64,000 bases of DNA from Bacteroidaceae bacterium (GCA_017614465.1 JAGABW010000108.1:1-64000), one strand, 5' to 3'; counted from the stretch's first letter, positions 19,101 to 29,022 are shown. Program-made: numbers and translations. Notes: generated by a model not told the origin, from the letters alone.

Positions 19101-22100
19101 GCCGGCAAGGTTTATGCTTCCTAAATCGGATAATTGCATGCTTAGGTTTCCTTGTGCAGCGTAACCACCTTCGTTATTATAGTCTTGTAATCTTAATTCG
19201 TTAACCCAAACCTCGACAGAGTTAGTTTTACGACCGTTATTTCTTACACCAATCATCATTGTTTTTACTTCTCCCAATGATGGGTTACCGATAACACTTA
19301 TTTTGTTGTTAGGTCTGTTAGGATCATAGTCATAGTACATCTGTGTATAACTTAATCCATTACTTGCTTTGGCTTTGTTTCTTTTATGCTTTATCTCTGT
19401 TAATAGGTTGAAGTCGATATCCAACATATTCTCTTCTGGCCATACAGCTTCGCAACCAGAGGTTGTATATGTGTCGTAGTGTCCTGGTGCAGTTAATTTC
19501 AGAGGAATCTCATATTCATAGTAATTGCTCTTGTAGTCGCTTCCCAAACGGATGAAGACACTCATTTGATTGTCCTGTAGGTCAAGTTCTTCGCCTTCTA
19601 ATGCGTTAGCGTGTACAAACATTTGTATGTGTTTGTATTTGCGAAGATCTTGATTCATAGTTTTGTATACGGCACGTGCATCACCCGAAGCCAGATTCTC
19701 AACCGTGATAGACAATGCTTGTTCGTTGTTTTGTGTAAGTTGGCGTTGTTGAGGGTCAATAACACGTGTGATTCCTGGAGGTAATACATAGTTTACAGGA
19801 GTCTTGTCGTTGTTCTCCTCGATATTTACAGCAGCAGTGTGGATAGATCCGCTGATGCTTGGTTTGTCTCCAGTGTATAAAGGTTGTGTATAGTTTCTCC
19901 ATTCTCCTCTGACAAGATCGAGCGATGCAAATCGTAATACGATAGGCTCTTCGAAGTCGGTGAGGTACATACGCATGAATCGAATACTGCTGAGGTCGCT
20001 GATGCTACCGATTTTCTTCTCGTATTCGTCAACAGGGATGCGGAACTGATACCATGTAGCATCTTCAGTCTTTCCGTTTCTCAGTTTTACGCTTGTCTTT
20101 CTTTCGTCCACAATGAAGTTACGTCCGACTTTCATGTCTTCAGGTCGGATGCTTACGTGGTATTCAAAGAAATTCTCGTATTCGTTCATTGTATAGTCCT
20201 GATTGACATCTTCAACATCAGGTGTGGTTTTGTAAGCGGTACTGTATGATTCTCCGCTTTCACTTGAATTAGGTGAATTACCTTCAGGGCTATTTATTCT
20301 TTTATATCTGTCGAGAATAGATGTTTGGTTTGCATCGAAGTCGGAGCCACGATAATAATGGTAGTCGTCACCGGCAGGGTCTTCATAAAGAGAAGAGTAA
20401 ACCTCAGGTGTGACTTTGTCTTTGATTTGGCTGAGATAGTCTGCATAAATGCCGAATTCTCTTTCTTCTTTATCAGACAAACCATTTAAACCGACATCTT
20501 GTTTTTGTCTTGCTCCTGATTCGTTGCTGAATGAATAAACTACACTTTTCTCAGCAGGGACACGTCCCCATAAAGTATAGTCGGTGTGTGAGAAAGCATC
20601 GCTTACTGGGAGTCCGCTTTCATAAGATTTCTTACCATCTTTCAATACATCCTCACTTATATCTCCGAGGTTAAAATAAAGATCACCTCCGTATCGTTTG
20701 CCTGTATTTTCTTTGTTGGTATAGATAAATGGATCAAGCATCCAGAACTCAACATATTGCACGTTTGATGTTTCAAAGTCGCTTGCATCTATTTTCTTTG
20801 TCATACCTCCCCATCTTGATGCAGGATTATTCAGATTACCATTTCTGTCAACATCAGTGTCAAGGTTGTATGGTCCGCGTTCACTTGGATAATATGCCAC
20901 ATTCAAGATTGGCAAAGTATTGCTCTCTCCTGAGTTGGTATCACGGTTAGGGTAAACCTCGCGTACGTAAACTTCGCGTACATAGTGATTAGAGAGCTGT
21001 TCGAGGTCGTTTTTCAAGTGACTTGGAGTTAGAGATGAACTTCGTCTTGTGAAAAGCGGATCGATGCTATACCATGCGAGTCTTGCTCTATTGTATCCAT
21101 ATCTCACATCGTTTTTCAGATTGCCATAAGTTAAATGGGATGGGGTAGAGCTTAATCCCCATGAACTTGGTCTGCTTTCATCTATACCGCTCTTGGTCTC
21201 TTCAAAATCATCAAGATATGATGCGTTGCCTTGTACGCCAGATGTCTTTCCGGCAATTAATTGTGCAAACTCAGCATTAAAATTGATACTTGAAGGTTGT
21301 GACACGTTGATTAACGGGAGTTTGTCAATGAGATTGGTTAACCATTGGCTTTGTTGTTTCCAATTCATATGAAGTCCCCATATTGTGTTGTTCAGCGGTT
21401 CGTCACCCATTTTGACTTTTGTGGTTTGTGCTTGTTCGCTTAGGTGCATGTACGTACCTCCCAATTGGAAGTGTTTACTGAAATCATAGGTCCAGTTTAC
21501 TCCCAACATGGTTTTTCGTATTAATGAGAAGTCAGATTGGCTTTCCAGACTAACACTTACATTGGTTCCTGCGTCAATAATACTTTGATTGATTATGTTG
21601 ACTTTTCCCGCAGAATAGTTCACTGTATAGTCTGTACCTTCAGTTAATGTTACTCCACCAGCGGTTACGACAACCGAACCTTGTGGTATGTTCATGCTAC
21701 CGAGGTCGATTTCACTTCCTGATGAGGCTTTATATTCACCCTCGAGAGTGAATTTATTCTTTTCTGCAACTTGTTTTGCTACGGTTTTAGTTGAATCATA
21801 AAGTTCGTCGTAACAATACTTGTCAGCAAGTTGATCGTTCTTTAATCTGTCACGGAGCCATTGTCCGAAAGGTTCTACAACAGGGAATACGATACGTCCG
21901 TTTTGTGCCTCAATTGTATATCCGTCGATAAAGTCGAATTTACCATTAGGATTGGTTTTCATGTTATCATCCAATCTGTCAAGATTCATCATCTTGAGGA
22001 TGGTAGTGTTTTTAAATAAAGGCTCAGGTATGTATGATAATGCCACACCAGTTGTATCGCTTTGATATTTTATGTCAAGTTTGAACTTTTCTTTCTGTAC

Positions 22101-23660
22101 AGAAACTGCATTAAGAGAATATACATTCTTCATCATCAAATCCCAGTTTCCTATTTTAGGCGAATTGCTTGTGTTTTTAAGCAATTTCACGATAAGTGCT
22201 TTATCGTTGTCTTTGATGTCTGAAGAGAATTCTCCCACCTGATATGTGTTTCCGCCGTATGTATATTCATATGAGATAGCCAATACATTGTTTGTTTGCA
22301 ATGTGCTCTTTAATGAGATATATCCTAAGTGTTTGTTAAGTGTATATTCGTTGGATGACAGCAGACGTGCATTCTCAACCTTTTCATAATCGACACCACC
22401 AACAAGGAATTGATCGAGGATACTACTTGTCTTGTCAACCGATCTGATATCAGGATAGTTGTCTATGATATTTGAGTATAGTGTGTTTGATTGGTTTTGT
22501 GGCTGTTGACTGCCTTTAGGTGTCCAGATGCTATTGTAAATCTTATCATGCTCTGCCAAATCAACAAAACCTACAATGTCACGAGTGTTTTCTGTTGCTC
22601 CAGATGTGTTTGTAACCCATATTTCCACACGATTGATTGTGACCCCCGAAGTGATTGTAGGAAGGGTGGCACATGCAATGTCATATTGGTCGCGGAAATA
22701 TTGGGCAAGGAAGAAGTGACGGTTTTCGTCGTAATTATATGCCTGGATTTCGAAAGGAGTTAGTTGTGCACCTCCTTTAGATGCGACTGTCTGTGATTTT
22801 GATTTTTTCTGTGAAACGACAGTCTGCAGATTCAGTTTTCCGAATTGTAAATCAGTTCTGATACCGAACAATGATTGCGAACCTCTTACAAGTGAGTTGT
22901 TTGATGGGAAACTAACGTTTCCTGCCTCTAAAAGTCGAACAATCTCATCTTCTTTTCCTTCGTAACTGAGTTTAAGATTTTTTGCATCGTAATCGAAAGT
23001 AGATTCAGTATTGTAGTTGAGATTGAAATCCATTTTATCGCCAATGCTGGCATTGACATTGATATTGATTTTCTCATCAAAATCAAAGTTCTTGACAGTT
23101 CTGTTTCTTTCTGTGAGAGATGGGTTGTCGGTGTATTTATAGTTATAACCGAATTTTAGTTCTGCACTACCGTTTGTCTTGATTCTAACACCACCAGGAC
23201 CGAAAATCTTTTCAGCAGGTCCAAGGTCGAAATGCATGTCTGTGAAGTCAAATTTTTCTTTACCTTTTCGTGCGAACAAAGAGTCGTTGCGCTCACGGAA
23301 ATATCTGTTTATTGATTTACGTTCATTCCATTTAAGATATTCTTCTGGCGTCATGATATATGGCGCACTAAGGAAATTGTCGCCGAGACGAGTTCCTACA
23401 CGATAAAAACCTTGTTGTTCATCATAAATAGCAGTGTCAATGGCTATGTTTTCAGGCGTAGCCAGATCTAACGACGTTTCTATAGGTTTCTCGTCATTTG
23501 TATAATCAGTCTTTTTTACTTTTACATGTGGTAATGTATCAAGTTGTGACTGGCTTGTGCTCGGTGAGTTAGTGTATAATGAAGGACTATAAGTGGCGGC
23601 AAAGGTAAAAACCATTGCCAATGTCATAATGAAAATTAATATATATCTTAATTTATTCAT
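16113..23660 (-). CDS. sprA: SprA/Sov, type IX secretion outer-membrane translocon
   Basis: A 2515-residue exported protein matching SprA (Sov in Porphyromonas), the very large beta-barrel that forms the outer-membrane channel of the type IX secretion system. Length is typical. An N-terminal hydrophobic signal (LRYILIFIMTLAMVFTFAAT) leads into family segments such as PFEIQAYNYDENRHFFLAQYF and many alternating amphipathic strands. Two low-complexity Lys/Asn/Ser/Thr stretches interrupt the barrel, at about residues 1881-1938 and 2387-2422. The reading frame is open to a TTG at 23670-23672, but the ATG at 23658-23660 gives MNKLRYIL and is preferred. It follows ruvA by 49 bases, a pairing common in the phylum. 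Confidence 0.95.
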   Translation of the reverse strand: MNKLRYILIFIMTLAMVFTFAATYSPSLYTNSPSTSQSQLDTLPHVKVKKTDYTNDEKPIETSLDLATPENIAIDTAIYDEQQGFYRVGTRLGDNFLSAPYIMTPEEYLKWNERKSINRYFRERNDSLFARKGKEKFDFTDMHFDLGPAEKIFGPGGVRIKTNGSAELKFGYNYKYTDNPSLTERNRTVKNFDFDEKININVNASIGDKMDFNLNYNTESTFDYDAKNLKLSYEGKEDEIVRLLEAGNVSFPSNNSLVRGSQSLFGIRTDLQFGKLNLQTVVSQKKSKSQTVASKGGAQLTPFEIQAYNYDENRHFFLAQYFRDQYDIACATLPTITSGVTINRVEIWVTNTSGATENTRDIVGFVDLAEHDKIYNSIWTPKGSQQPQNQSNTLYSNIIDNYPDIRSVDKTSSILDQFLVGGVDYEKVENARLLSSNEYTLNKHLGYISLKSTLQTNNVLAISYEYTYGGNTYQVGEFSSDIKDNDKALIVKLLKNTSNSPKIGNWDLMMKNVYSLNAVSVQKEKFKLDIKYQSDTTGVALSYIPEPLFKNTTILKMMNLDRLDDNMKTNPNGKFDFIDGYTIEAQNGRIVFPVVEPFGQWLRDRLKNDQLADKYCYDELYDSTKTVAKQVAEKNKFTLEGEYKASSGSEIDLGSMNIPQGSVVVTAGGVTLTEGTDYTVNYSAGKVNIINQSIIDAGTNVSVSLESQSDFSLIRKTMLGVNWTYDFSKHFQLGGTYMHLSEQAQTTKVKMGDEPLNNTIWGLHMNWKQQSQWLTNLIDKLPLINVSQPSSINFNAEFAQLIAGKTSGVQGNASYLDDFEETKSGIDESRPSSWGLSSTPSHLTYGNLKNDVRYGYNRARLAWYSIDPLFTRRSSSLTPSHLKNDLEQLSNHYVREVYVREVYPNRDTNSGESNTLPILNVAYYPSERGPYNLDTDVDRNGNLNNPASRWGGMTKKIDASDFETSNVQYVEFWMLDPFIYTNKENTGKRYGGDLYFNLGDISEDVLKDGKKSYESGLPVSDAFSHTDYTLWGRVPAEKSVVYSFSNESGARQKQDVGLNGLSDKEEREFGIYADYLSQIKDKVTPEVYSSLYEDPAGDDYHYYRGSDFDANQTSILDRYKRINSPEGNSPNSSESGESYSTAYKTTPDVEDVNQDYTMNEYENFFEYHVSIRPEDMKVGRNFIVDERKTSVKLRNGKTEDATWYQFRIPVDEYEKKIGSISDLSSIRFMRMYLTDFEEPIVLRFASLDLVRGEWRNYTQPLYTGDKPSISGSIHTAAVNIEENNDKTPVNYVLPPGITRVIDPQQRQLTQNNEQALSITVENLASGDARAVYKTMNQDLRKYKHIQMFVHANALEGEELDLQDNQMSVFIRLGSDYKSNYYEYEIPLKLTAPGHYDTYTTSGCEAVWPEENMLDIDFNLLTEIKHKRNKAKASNGLSYTQMYYDYDPNRPNNKISVIGNPSLGEVKTMMIGVRNNGRKTNSVEVWVNELRLQDYNNEGGYAAQGNLSMQLSDLGSINLAGHMETAGYGGLEENVASRRDDNLYEWNITTNIELGKLFPDKWKMNLPLYYSYSWQKISPKYNPFDTDMLLKDALDECESPMARDSLSNLTETIVKTKNLSLSNWKSNYASPRPMPFDPANFAVSYSYSQRYKTGETIVYENDENWKANFSYNYSPKYKTWEPFKKIKGKSKWLDIIKAQNLNYLPQSISFNTDLTRNYYEFQERDIDAGTQLPVVFSEQFLWNRQFNIRWDIFKALRLSYTSATHAEIEEPYTVINKSLYPDAYEAWKDSVKHSLASFGRPLTYNSTFTGSYNLPLNKIPLLDWISADGSYNASYHWNRGTELEDGTSLGHMANTQRTININSKINFETLYKKWSFLEKTDQRFSSNSRNNRNRTTKDTTTKKNSSKNKNDAASDNKETKEQTSNKNQKNSKSATTNVTLNDSTDTELTHGFNTRRIIVKATTESGKSYNLKYKRVDANKISIKNQDTIPLKVTVTPKQPLEEKGWYKSMQVIARGLMMIRNANITYRNSYSLALPGLKNEIGDAFGQKSINGILSPGLDFAFGAVGDSYVNKAIQNGWLIDNDSSITTPITTNASEDLQVRMTLEPLRDLKIDLNATRVVNKSKSIRYMYAGMPVTQSGSFSMTVISAGSAFSNHGNIDNNYNSQPFNDFIKNIDIIQSRLENAYSNTTYPIGSGEQFEGKPYDPANGGVDKYSADVMVPAFLAAYCNNDARKIPLKIFPALLKMMPNWSVSYSGLSKLPWFADKFRSFNINHAYKSIYTVGAYNSFTNYMAFMGDMGFIMDVTTGNPIPNSMYNVNTVSINEAFSPLIGVDMTFNNGLTTRMEYRKTRTLNLSMTSVALTENYSDDIVVGFGYKIKDLNLFGAKNIQSGEKSKKSNKKNSKNSKNKNESENDSSNKNSKTKTRVGGISHDLNLRLDFSYRMQNALNRNIQTQMTTATNGSTAYKLSMSADYVFSNLLTLSGFLDWQKNVPLVSTSSYPTTTADFGVSMKFSLTR

Positions 23661-23709
23661 TCTGGAATTCAACGTATGAATTTAAGTAATTTTGTATTAA
23701 AACTACTTC

Positions 23710-24315
23710 TTACAACATCTTTAATGCTAACTTGATTACTTTTTCAACAGGAGCATCTGGCTCTTCTGTTAAAATAGAACGAACGACTTTTGATGTTGGA
23801 GCAGGTGGGAAGCCTAACATCTTCAATGCTTCAACAGCTTCGTTATATAATTCCTTGTTAATAGTGAGCTGTTGGCTATTGCTGCTGTTACGTGGTTCGC
23901 TGTCGATTATACCAAGAGATGCTATTTTATCTTTTAGCTCAAGTATGATTTTCTGAGCTGTTTTTTTGCCTAAACCTTTTACAGTGGACAATAGACGGTC
24001 ATTTCCTTCTTCTACGATATTACAGAATTCATATGCTGAGAATGAAGACAAAATCGTTCTGGCAGTATTACCGCCAATACCGGAAATACCGATTAGCATA
24101 AGGAATAGTGATCGTTCGTTTTTATTGGCAAATCCAAAAAGAGTCCATGCGTCTTCTCTAATAGCTTCGTACACATAGATTTTAGCTTCTTCTTTGCCTT
24201 GTAAAACAGAATAAGTGTTAAGTGATATGTTGATAAGATATCCTACACCTGCGCATTCAATTGTTACTGTTGCTGGAGTGAGTTCATCTATTCGTCCTTT
24301 TAAGTACTCTATCAT
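23710..24315 (-). CDS. ruvA: Holliday junction branch migration protein RuvA
   Basis: A 201-residue RuvA that binds Holliday junctions and loads the RuvB helicase. An OB-fold domain I starts [12 protein letters not shown], domain II has two helix-hairpin-helix motifs ([17 protein letters not shown] and [17 protein letters not shown]), and the small domain III ([13 protein letters not shown]) contacts RuvB. An ATG 18 bases further upstream exists, but MIEYLKG is the near-universal start. It is the first gene of the run that includes sprA and xseAB. Confidence 0.96.
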   Translation of the reverse strand: MIEYLKGRIDELTPATVTIECAGVGYLINISLNTYSVLQGKEEAKIYVYEAIREDAWTLFGFANKNERSLFLMLIGISGIGGNTARTILSSFSAYEFCNIVEEGNDRLLSTVKGLGKKTAQKIILELKDKIASLGIIDSEPRNSSNSQQLTINKELYNEAVEALKMLGFPPAPTSKVVRSILTEEPDAPVEKVIKLALKML

Positions 24316-24454
24316 ATTTTGTTTATATTGCATTTATTCTTCAGATATGGATTGCAACCGATGTATGTCGTTTTCAATCAATGAAGAATATATAGTTTCT
24401 GCATTAATTTAAATTTATTATAAATATAATAACGTATAAAAACGATTATTATTG

Positions 24455-24462
24455 CAAAGGTA
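24455..24462 (-). promoter_or_regulatory. -7 element for the ruvA-sprA operon
   Basis: TACCTTTG on the minus strand, 140 bases before ruvA. No well-spaced TTTG is seen; a TTTG on the same strand lies only 12 bases away. The leader would be about 130 bases. Confidence 0.45.
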
Positions 24463-24539
24463 CGAAATAATTTACAAAAATTGTGTTTTATTAGAAAATA
24501 AATATAAACGATTTGTCTGAAAATCGGGACTTTGTAGGT

Positions 24540-26261
24540 TTAGATTCGTTTATTTCTTGTAAGTGTGATTTGTTGTGATGTGAAACTTACAGTAGACATT
24601 CTATGTGTTATGAAAATAATAGTTTTGTCTGTATATTTCTGTTTGAGATTTGTTAGTAATATTTCTTCTGTTTGTATGTCCAATGCCGATGTGGCTTCAT
24701 CAAGTAAGAGAATCTTAAATGGACGAAGTAATGCGCGTGCTATGGCAATACGTTGAGCCTGTCCTTCAGACAAGCCGCCACCTCCTTCTCCGCATAATGT
24801 GTCGAGTTTGTCGGGAAGGTCTTTTACAAAGTCTGCTTGAGCGATATTGAGGGCTTCATACATCTGTGATGTTGTAGCTTCTGGATTACCTATTCTGAGG
24901 TTGTCCCTGATTGTTCCAGAGAAAAGTGTATTTCCTTGTGGAACATAACTGAATAGCTTTCTGGTGTTAACTCCTGCTGTGATTTCTTCTTTGTCGTTTG
25001 CACCATCTGAGCTAAGTGCGAGGGTACCGTTTTCTTTAAAAATAGTTATATTGCCTTCAGTTGGTTCGATTAGAGCCAGCATGAGTCTTAGCATCGTGGT
25101 TTTTCCTGCTCCGGTTTCGCCTAAGACTGCTGTGAAAGTCCCTGGCTTAAACTCATAATTGAAGTTTGACAAAATATCATATTTTTTGTCGTCATATCTG
25201 TAAGAAATATTGTTGAAACGAATACCGAATTTTGATGATGAATCTTCAAGATCCATATCTGTTTGTTGTGAATCTTTTTCTTCGGTAGGCAGTTCTTCCA
25301 ATTCCATTAATCGTTCAGATGAAGTGAAACTATTGACGAATGTCGGTAATAGGCGGCTAAACTCAAGTAGTGGATGTTGTATCCTGCCGATTAATTGTGT
25401 GAATGCCATTAGAACTCCAACTGTGATAACTCCTTCGTTGAGTTGGTATAAGCTGAATATCAATGCGATAAGTGCTCCGCCTCTGAAACCGATAAATACA
25501 AGGATTCGTGTCAGGATTGAGAATTTTGCCCTGTGCTTTATTTGCCATCTTAATAATGATTGATGCTTTTCAAGTTTCTCAATCATGGTGTCGGCAATTT
25601 CCATTACCTTTATCACCATCTTGTGTTGGATACTTTCTTGGATAATGGACTGAATCGTACTATTGCTATCTTTGATTTTGCGTACAATTCGTCTCATCTT
25701 ACGAAAATACAATTTGCTGAGTAACAAGAAGAAAGGGGATGCAATTATTAGGATATAAGCAAGATATGCATCCATGTTGAGAAGGTAAATAAACGATGCG
25801 ACAAATTGTATTAATAATGTGACGATAAAAGGAAGGACTTCGGTCATTAAGTTAACTATATCGTTAACATCGCCGAATAAACGATTAAGTATATCACCGC
25901 TATGAAATTTCTCGATTCCTTGCCATTTACTTTTTAATAGTTGGTTGAAGAATTGTTGTTGCATTAAGTTTTGAGTTTTTACTCCCAAAACTGCAGCAAT
26001 CCATGTGTGGGCGATATTACATATGAATTCACTGATTATGATTAGGATATAGAAACAGCCCATCATCATTAGTGGTCCGTTTGTTCTGCCAGCAGCAATG
26101 TCGGTCAGTTGGCGTAACACTTCCACACCAATCAGTCCTAAAATGACCTGAATAATCCCAATTGTGACGTTTAAGAGTGCCTGTTTCCTGCATTCTTTAT
26201 TATGACGCCACAACCATTTTATGATTGTTTTAGTTGGGTATTTAGTCTTGTTGATGTGCAT
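24540..26261 (-). CDS. ABC transporter, fused permease and ATPase
   Basis: A 573-residue half-transporter of the exporter type (MsbA/LmrA-like). Residues 15-300 hold about six membrane segments; residues 340-573 are the ATPase with Walker A GETGAGKTT, Q-loop in FSYVPQGNTLF, signature LSEGQAQRIAIARALL, Walker B ILLLDEATSALD and H-loop FITHRMS. It probably works as a homodimer. It starts 16 bases after nadK, so they likely share a transcript. The substrate cannot be told from sequence; lipids, peptides or drugs are all possible. Confidence 0.9.
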   Translation of the reverse strand: MHINKTKYPTKTIIKWLWRHNKECRKQALLNVTIGIIQVILGLIGVEVLRQLTDIAAGRTNGPLMMMGCFYILIIISEFICNIAHTWIAAVLGVKTQNLMQQQFFNQLLKSKWQGIEKFHSGDILNRLFGDVNDIVNLMTEVLPFIVTLLIQFVASFIYLLNMDAYLAYILIIASPFFLLLSKLYFRKMRRIVRKIKDSNSTIQSIIQESIQHKMVIKVMEIADTMIEKLEKHQSLLRWQIKHRAKFSILTRILVFIGFRGGALIALIFSLYQLNEGVITVGVLMAFTQLIGRIQHPLLEFSRLLPTFVNSFTSSERLMELEELPTEEKDSQQTDMDLEDSSSKFGIRFNNISYRYDDKKYDILSNFNYEFKPGTFTAVLGETGAGKTTMLRLMLALIEPTEGNITIFKENGTLALSSDGANDKEEITAGVNTRKLFSYVPQGNTLFSGTIRDNLRIGNPEATTSQMYEALNIAQADFVKDLPDKLDTLCGEGGGGLSEGQAQRIAIARALLRPFKILLLDEATSALDIQTEEILLTNLKQKYTDKTIIFITHRMSTVSFTSQQITLTRNKRI

Positions 26262-26277
26262 TCAATGGGTATTTGTT

Positions 26278-27165
26278 CTATTCTCTTATATCTGCTCCCC
26301 ACATCATTTTTGCTCTTAGAGTTGAAAAGAAACTTGCTTCCTGTTTTGTTATTACTTTAACGCAATAAGGAGCCTTGCTTATTTGCAGATGTATTCTGTC
26401 TGGGTATCCTTGACTACGTCCGTCAAGAGAAACAAGGAAATTATTACTTCTGCTTTCAACACATAATTCAATGGTAGAATCGCCTCCAATGACTAACGGA
26501 CGCATGTTAAGACTATGTGGGGCAACAGGAGTGAGGGATATCGTGTCGATTTCTGGCATTATTATAGGTCCACCCACACTGAGAGAGTATGCAGTACTTC
26601 CTGTCGGTGTTCCTATGATGAGGCCGTCGGCTTGATATGTTGTGAGATATTCTCCGCCTATTGAAGTGTGAATACATATCATTGCGGAAATATCGTGTTT
26701 GAGTATTGCTATTTCGTTAAGAGCGAAAGGGTATCCCACGAGAGGCATTTCTTCGCATGACATTTTTAGTACACTATGTTTTTTAACATTATAATTGCCG
26801 TCAATTATAGTTGTTAAGGCTTCTTCAATATTATCTGGAGAAAAACTTGCAAGAAAACCTAAACGTCCAGTGTTAATGCCCAAGATAGGGATTTCCTTGT
26901 CTCCGACACGACTGGCAACATCAAGGAATGTACCGTCACCTCCCATACAAATTGCAACATCGGCATTGAAATCATTCCCTTTGATTATCTCACATTTAGG
27001 AATCTCAATCTGCATGCTGTTGTGTAGGAAATTATAGAATCCTTCAGCAATAGCTATATCCATATTTAATTCAGTGGCAGTAGCAAGTAATTTTTGTACG
27101 GCCATGGATTTCTTTTCCTGATACACATTTCCAAAGAGTGCAATCTTAAATTTTTTAGATTCCAT
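26278..27165 (-). CDS. nadK: NAD kinase
   Basis: A 295-residue NAD kinase that phosphorylates NAD to NADP. The GGDGT motif is at 75-79 and NTGRLGFL at 98-105. The NE-type motif (FALNEIAI) and a GDGLIIGTPTGSTAYSLS-like glycine-rich segment (here ADGLIIGTPTGSTAY) follow. Length is normal. It is divergent from pdxJ, with overlapping promoters between, and is followed closely by the ABC exporter. Confidence 0.97.
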   Translation of the reverse strand: MESKKFKIALFGNVYQEKKSMAVQKLLATATELNMDIAIAEGFYNFLHNSMQIEIPKCEIIKGNDFNADVAICMGGDGTFLDVASRVGDKEIPILGINTGRLGFLASFSPDNIEEALTTIIDGNYNVKKHSVLKMSCEEMPLVGYPFALNEIAILKHDISAMICIHTSIGGEYLTTYQADGLIIGTPTGSTAYSLSVGGPIIMPEIDTISLTPVAPHSLNMRPLVIGGDSTIELCVESRSNNFLVSLDGRSQGYPDRIHLQISKAPYCVKVITKQEASFFSTLRAKMMWGADIRE

Positions 27166-27205
27166 ATGTGTTTTTACTTTTTTTAGTATAAATAATCTTA
27201 ATGAT

Positions 27206-27238
27206 TTTGTATCACCTCAGAAATTTTCCTTAATTTTG
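27206..27238 (+). promoter_or_regulatory. Promoter of pdxJ-exbB-exbD-tonB
   Basis: TTTG (27206-27209) and TAATTTTG (27231-27238) are spaced by 21 bases, 19 bases before the pdxJ start. It overlaps the opposing nadK promoter. Confidence 0.65.
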
Positions 27239-27241
27239 CGG

Positions 27242-27249
27242 CAAAGATA
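27242..27249 (-). promoter_or_regulatory. -7 element of nadK
   Basis: TATCTTTG on the minus strand, 76 bases upstream of nadK. It lies 3 bases from the rightward pdxJ -7 element, so the two polymerase footprints overlap. No clear -33 match falls at the expected distance. Confidence 0.5.
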
Positions 27250-27257
27250 CAAAAAAT

Positions 27258-27971
27258 ATGGCTAAGTTAAGTGTAAACATTAATAAAATTGCAACAATTC
27301 GCAATGCTCGCGGTGGAAATAACCCAGATATATTGCAGGTTGCTCGTGATTGTGAGAAATTTGGTGCAGATGGTATAACTGTTCATCCACGTCCAGATGA
27401 ACGTCATATACGTTATCAGGATGTTCGTGATTTAAAACCTATATTGACAACCGAATTCAATATAGAGGGATATCCTCAGAAGAGTTTTATTGATCTTGTT
27501 TTGGAAGTTCGTCCGACACAAGTCACATTAGTTCCTGATAGTCCAGAGCAGTTGACATCCAATCATGGCTGGGATACACAGAAGAATTATGTTTTTCTTA
27601 CAGAGATAGTAAAGGAATTTAAGGAAAAAGGTATTCGTACATCAATATTTGTGGATCCTGTACCACAAATGATTGAATTGTCAGCCAAGTTGGGCGCGGA
27701 TCGTGTGGAGTTGTACACTGAACCATATGCTTCAGCATATCCAAAAGGAAAAGAAATGGCAGCACAACCATTTGTAGATGCAGCGCAAGTGGCTCATAAT
27801 TGTGGTTTGGGTTTGAATGCCGGTCATGATTTGAGTTTGGAGAATTTACGTTATCTTATTGAACGTATTCCTTTTATCGATGAAGTAAGTATCGGACATG
27901 CATTGATCTGTGATGCGCTCTATTTAGGTTTGAATGAAACTATCAAACAATATAAAGATTGTTGTAAATAA
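27258..27971 (+). CDS. pdxJ: Pyridoxine 5'-phosphate synthase
   Basis: A 237-residue TIM barrel that condenses 1-deoxyxylulose 5-phosphate with 3-amino-1-phosphohydroxyacetone to pyridoxine phosphate, the last ring-forming step of vitamin B6 synthesis. Family motifs are [18 protein letters not shown] at the start, [29 protein letters not shown] and EVSIGHALI. Length is typical. It leads the exbB-exbD-tonB genes with a 17-base gap, an arrangement I know from other Bacteroidales. Confidence 0.97.
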   Translation: MAKLSVNINKIATIRNARGGNNPDILQVARDCEKFGADGITVHPRPDERHIRYQDVRDLKPILTTEFNIEGYPQKSFIDLVLEVRPTQVTLVPDSPEQLTSNHGWDTQKNYVFLTEIVKEFKEKGIRTSIFVDPVPQMIELSAKLGADRVELYTEPYASAYPKGKEMAAQPFVDAAQVAHNCGLGLNAGHDLSLENLRYLIERIPFIDEVSIGHALICDALYLGLNETIKQYKDCCK

Positions 27972-27988
27972 CTGTAAATAATTGTTTT

Positions 27989-28606
27989 ATGCAGGAATTA
28001 AGTATTTTAGAATTAGCAAAACAAGGTGGATGGATAATGATTGTCCTTGCTGTCTTGTCGATAGTTGCAGTGTATATATTCACAGATCGTTTCCTTGCAA
28101 TACGCAGCGCAGGAAAGGTAGATAAGTTGTTCATGAACCGTATTCGTGATTATGTTAAGAATAACGACATGCGCTCGGCTATAAATTATTGTAGGGTAAC
28201 AAATACAACAACAGCACGTATCATCGAACGTGGACTCAGTCGTATTGGTCGTCCTGCACCGGAAATACAGACAGCTATCGAGAATACAGGAAATCTTGAG
28301 GTTGCAATATTAGAAAAACGTCTTCCAGTGTTGGCAACAATCGCATCAGGCGCTCCGATGATAGGATTTCTCGGAACCGTTATTGGTATGGTTGAGGCTT
28401 TCTGGCAAATGTCAAATGCTGGAGGAAATCTTGACATAAGTATGTTGTCGGGTGGTATTTACCAGGCAATGGTTACAACAGTCGGTGGATTGATAGTCGG
28501 TATCATTGCGTTGTTCGCATATAATTACCTCGTTGCAAAGATAGACGGAGTTGTTAATGAAATTGAGCGTGAATCACTTGCTTTTATGGATTTAATGAAT
28601 GAATAA
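27989..28606 (+). CDS. exbB: MotA/TolQ/ExbB family proton channel
   Basis: A 205-residue inner-membrane protein of the ExbB/TolQ family. The first membrane segment is at about 13-33, the next two at about 110-135 and 160-180, with the family motif ATIASGAPMIGFLGTVIGM in the second. With ExbD and a TonB-like protein it would use the proton gradient to drive outer-membrane uptake. Its stop is 2 bases from exbD, so translation is probably coupled. Confidence 0.94.
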   Translation: MQELSILELAKQGGWIMIVLAVLSIVAVYIFTDRFLAIRSAGKVDKLFMNRIRDYVKNNDMRSAINYCRVTNTTTARIIERGLSRIGRPAPEIQTAIENTGNLEVAILEKRLPVLATIASGAPMIGFLGTVIGMVEAFWQMSNAGGNLDISMLSGGIYQAMVTTVGGLIVGIIALFAYNYLVAKIDGVVNEIERESLAFMDLMNE

Positions 28607-28608
28607 TT

Positions 28609-29022
28609 ATGTCTATCAAACGCAGAACAAAAATATCTCCGACTTTCAGTATGTCATCTATGACTGACATTATATTCTTGTTGCTGATTTTCTTTATGGT
28701 AACAAGTACTATGGTGTCTCCTAATGCAATCAAAGTGCTTTTACCGCAGAGTAAAAAACAAACAACAGTAAAAGCCGTTTCACATGTTGTTATCGACAAG
28801 GATCTGAATATGTTTTACGCATTGGGAAATGAAAAGGAACAACCTGTCTCGCTTAAAGAATTGCCTTCAAGATTAAAAAAGGCTCAAAACGATTCGACCG
28901 AGTTGTTTGTTTCATTATATGCAGACGAATCTGTTCCGTATAAAAATATTGTTGAAGTTTTGAATGTAGCCCATGAGAATCATTTTAAAATGGTTCTTGC
29001 TACTCGTCCGCCAGAAAAATAA
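28609..29022 (+). CDS. exbD: ExbD/TolR family protein
   Basis: A 137-residue protein with one membrane segment (about 18-38). The functionally essential aspartate is D20 in SMTDIIFLLLIFFMV, matching Asp25 of E. coli ExbD. The rest is a periplasmic domain. It partners ExbB; the next gene, tonB-like, starts at the base following its stop codon. Confidence 0.94.
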   Translation: MSIKRRTKISPTFSMSSMTDIIFLLLIFFMVTSTMVSPNAIKVLLPQSKKQTTVKAVSHVVIDKDLNMFYALGNEKEQPVSLKELPSRLKKAQNDSTELFVSLYADESVPYKNIVEVLNVAHENHFKMVLATRPPEK

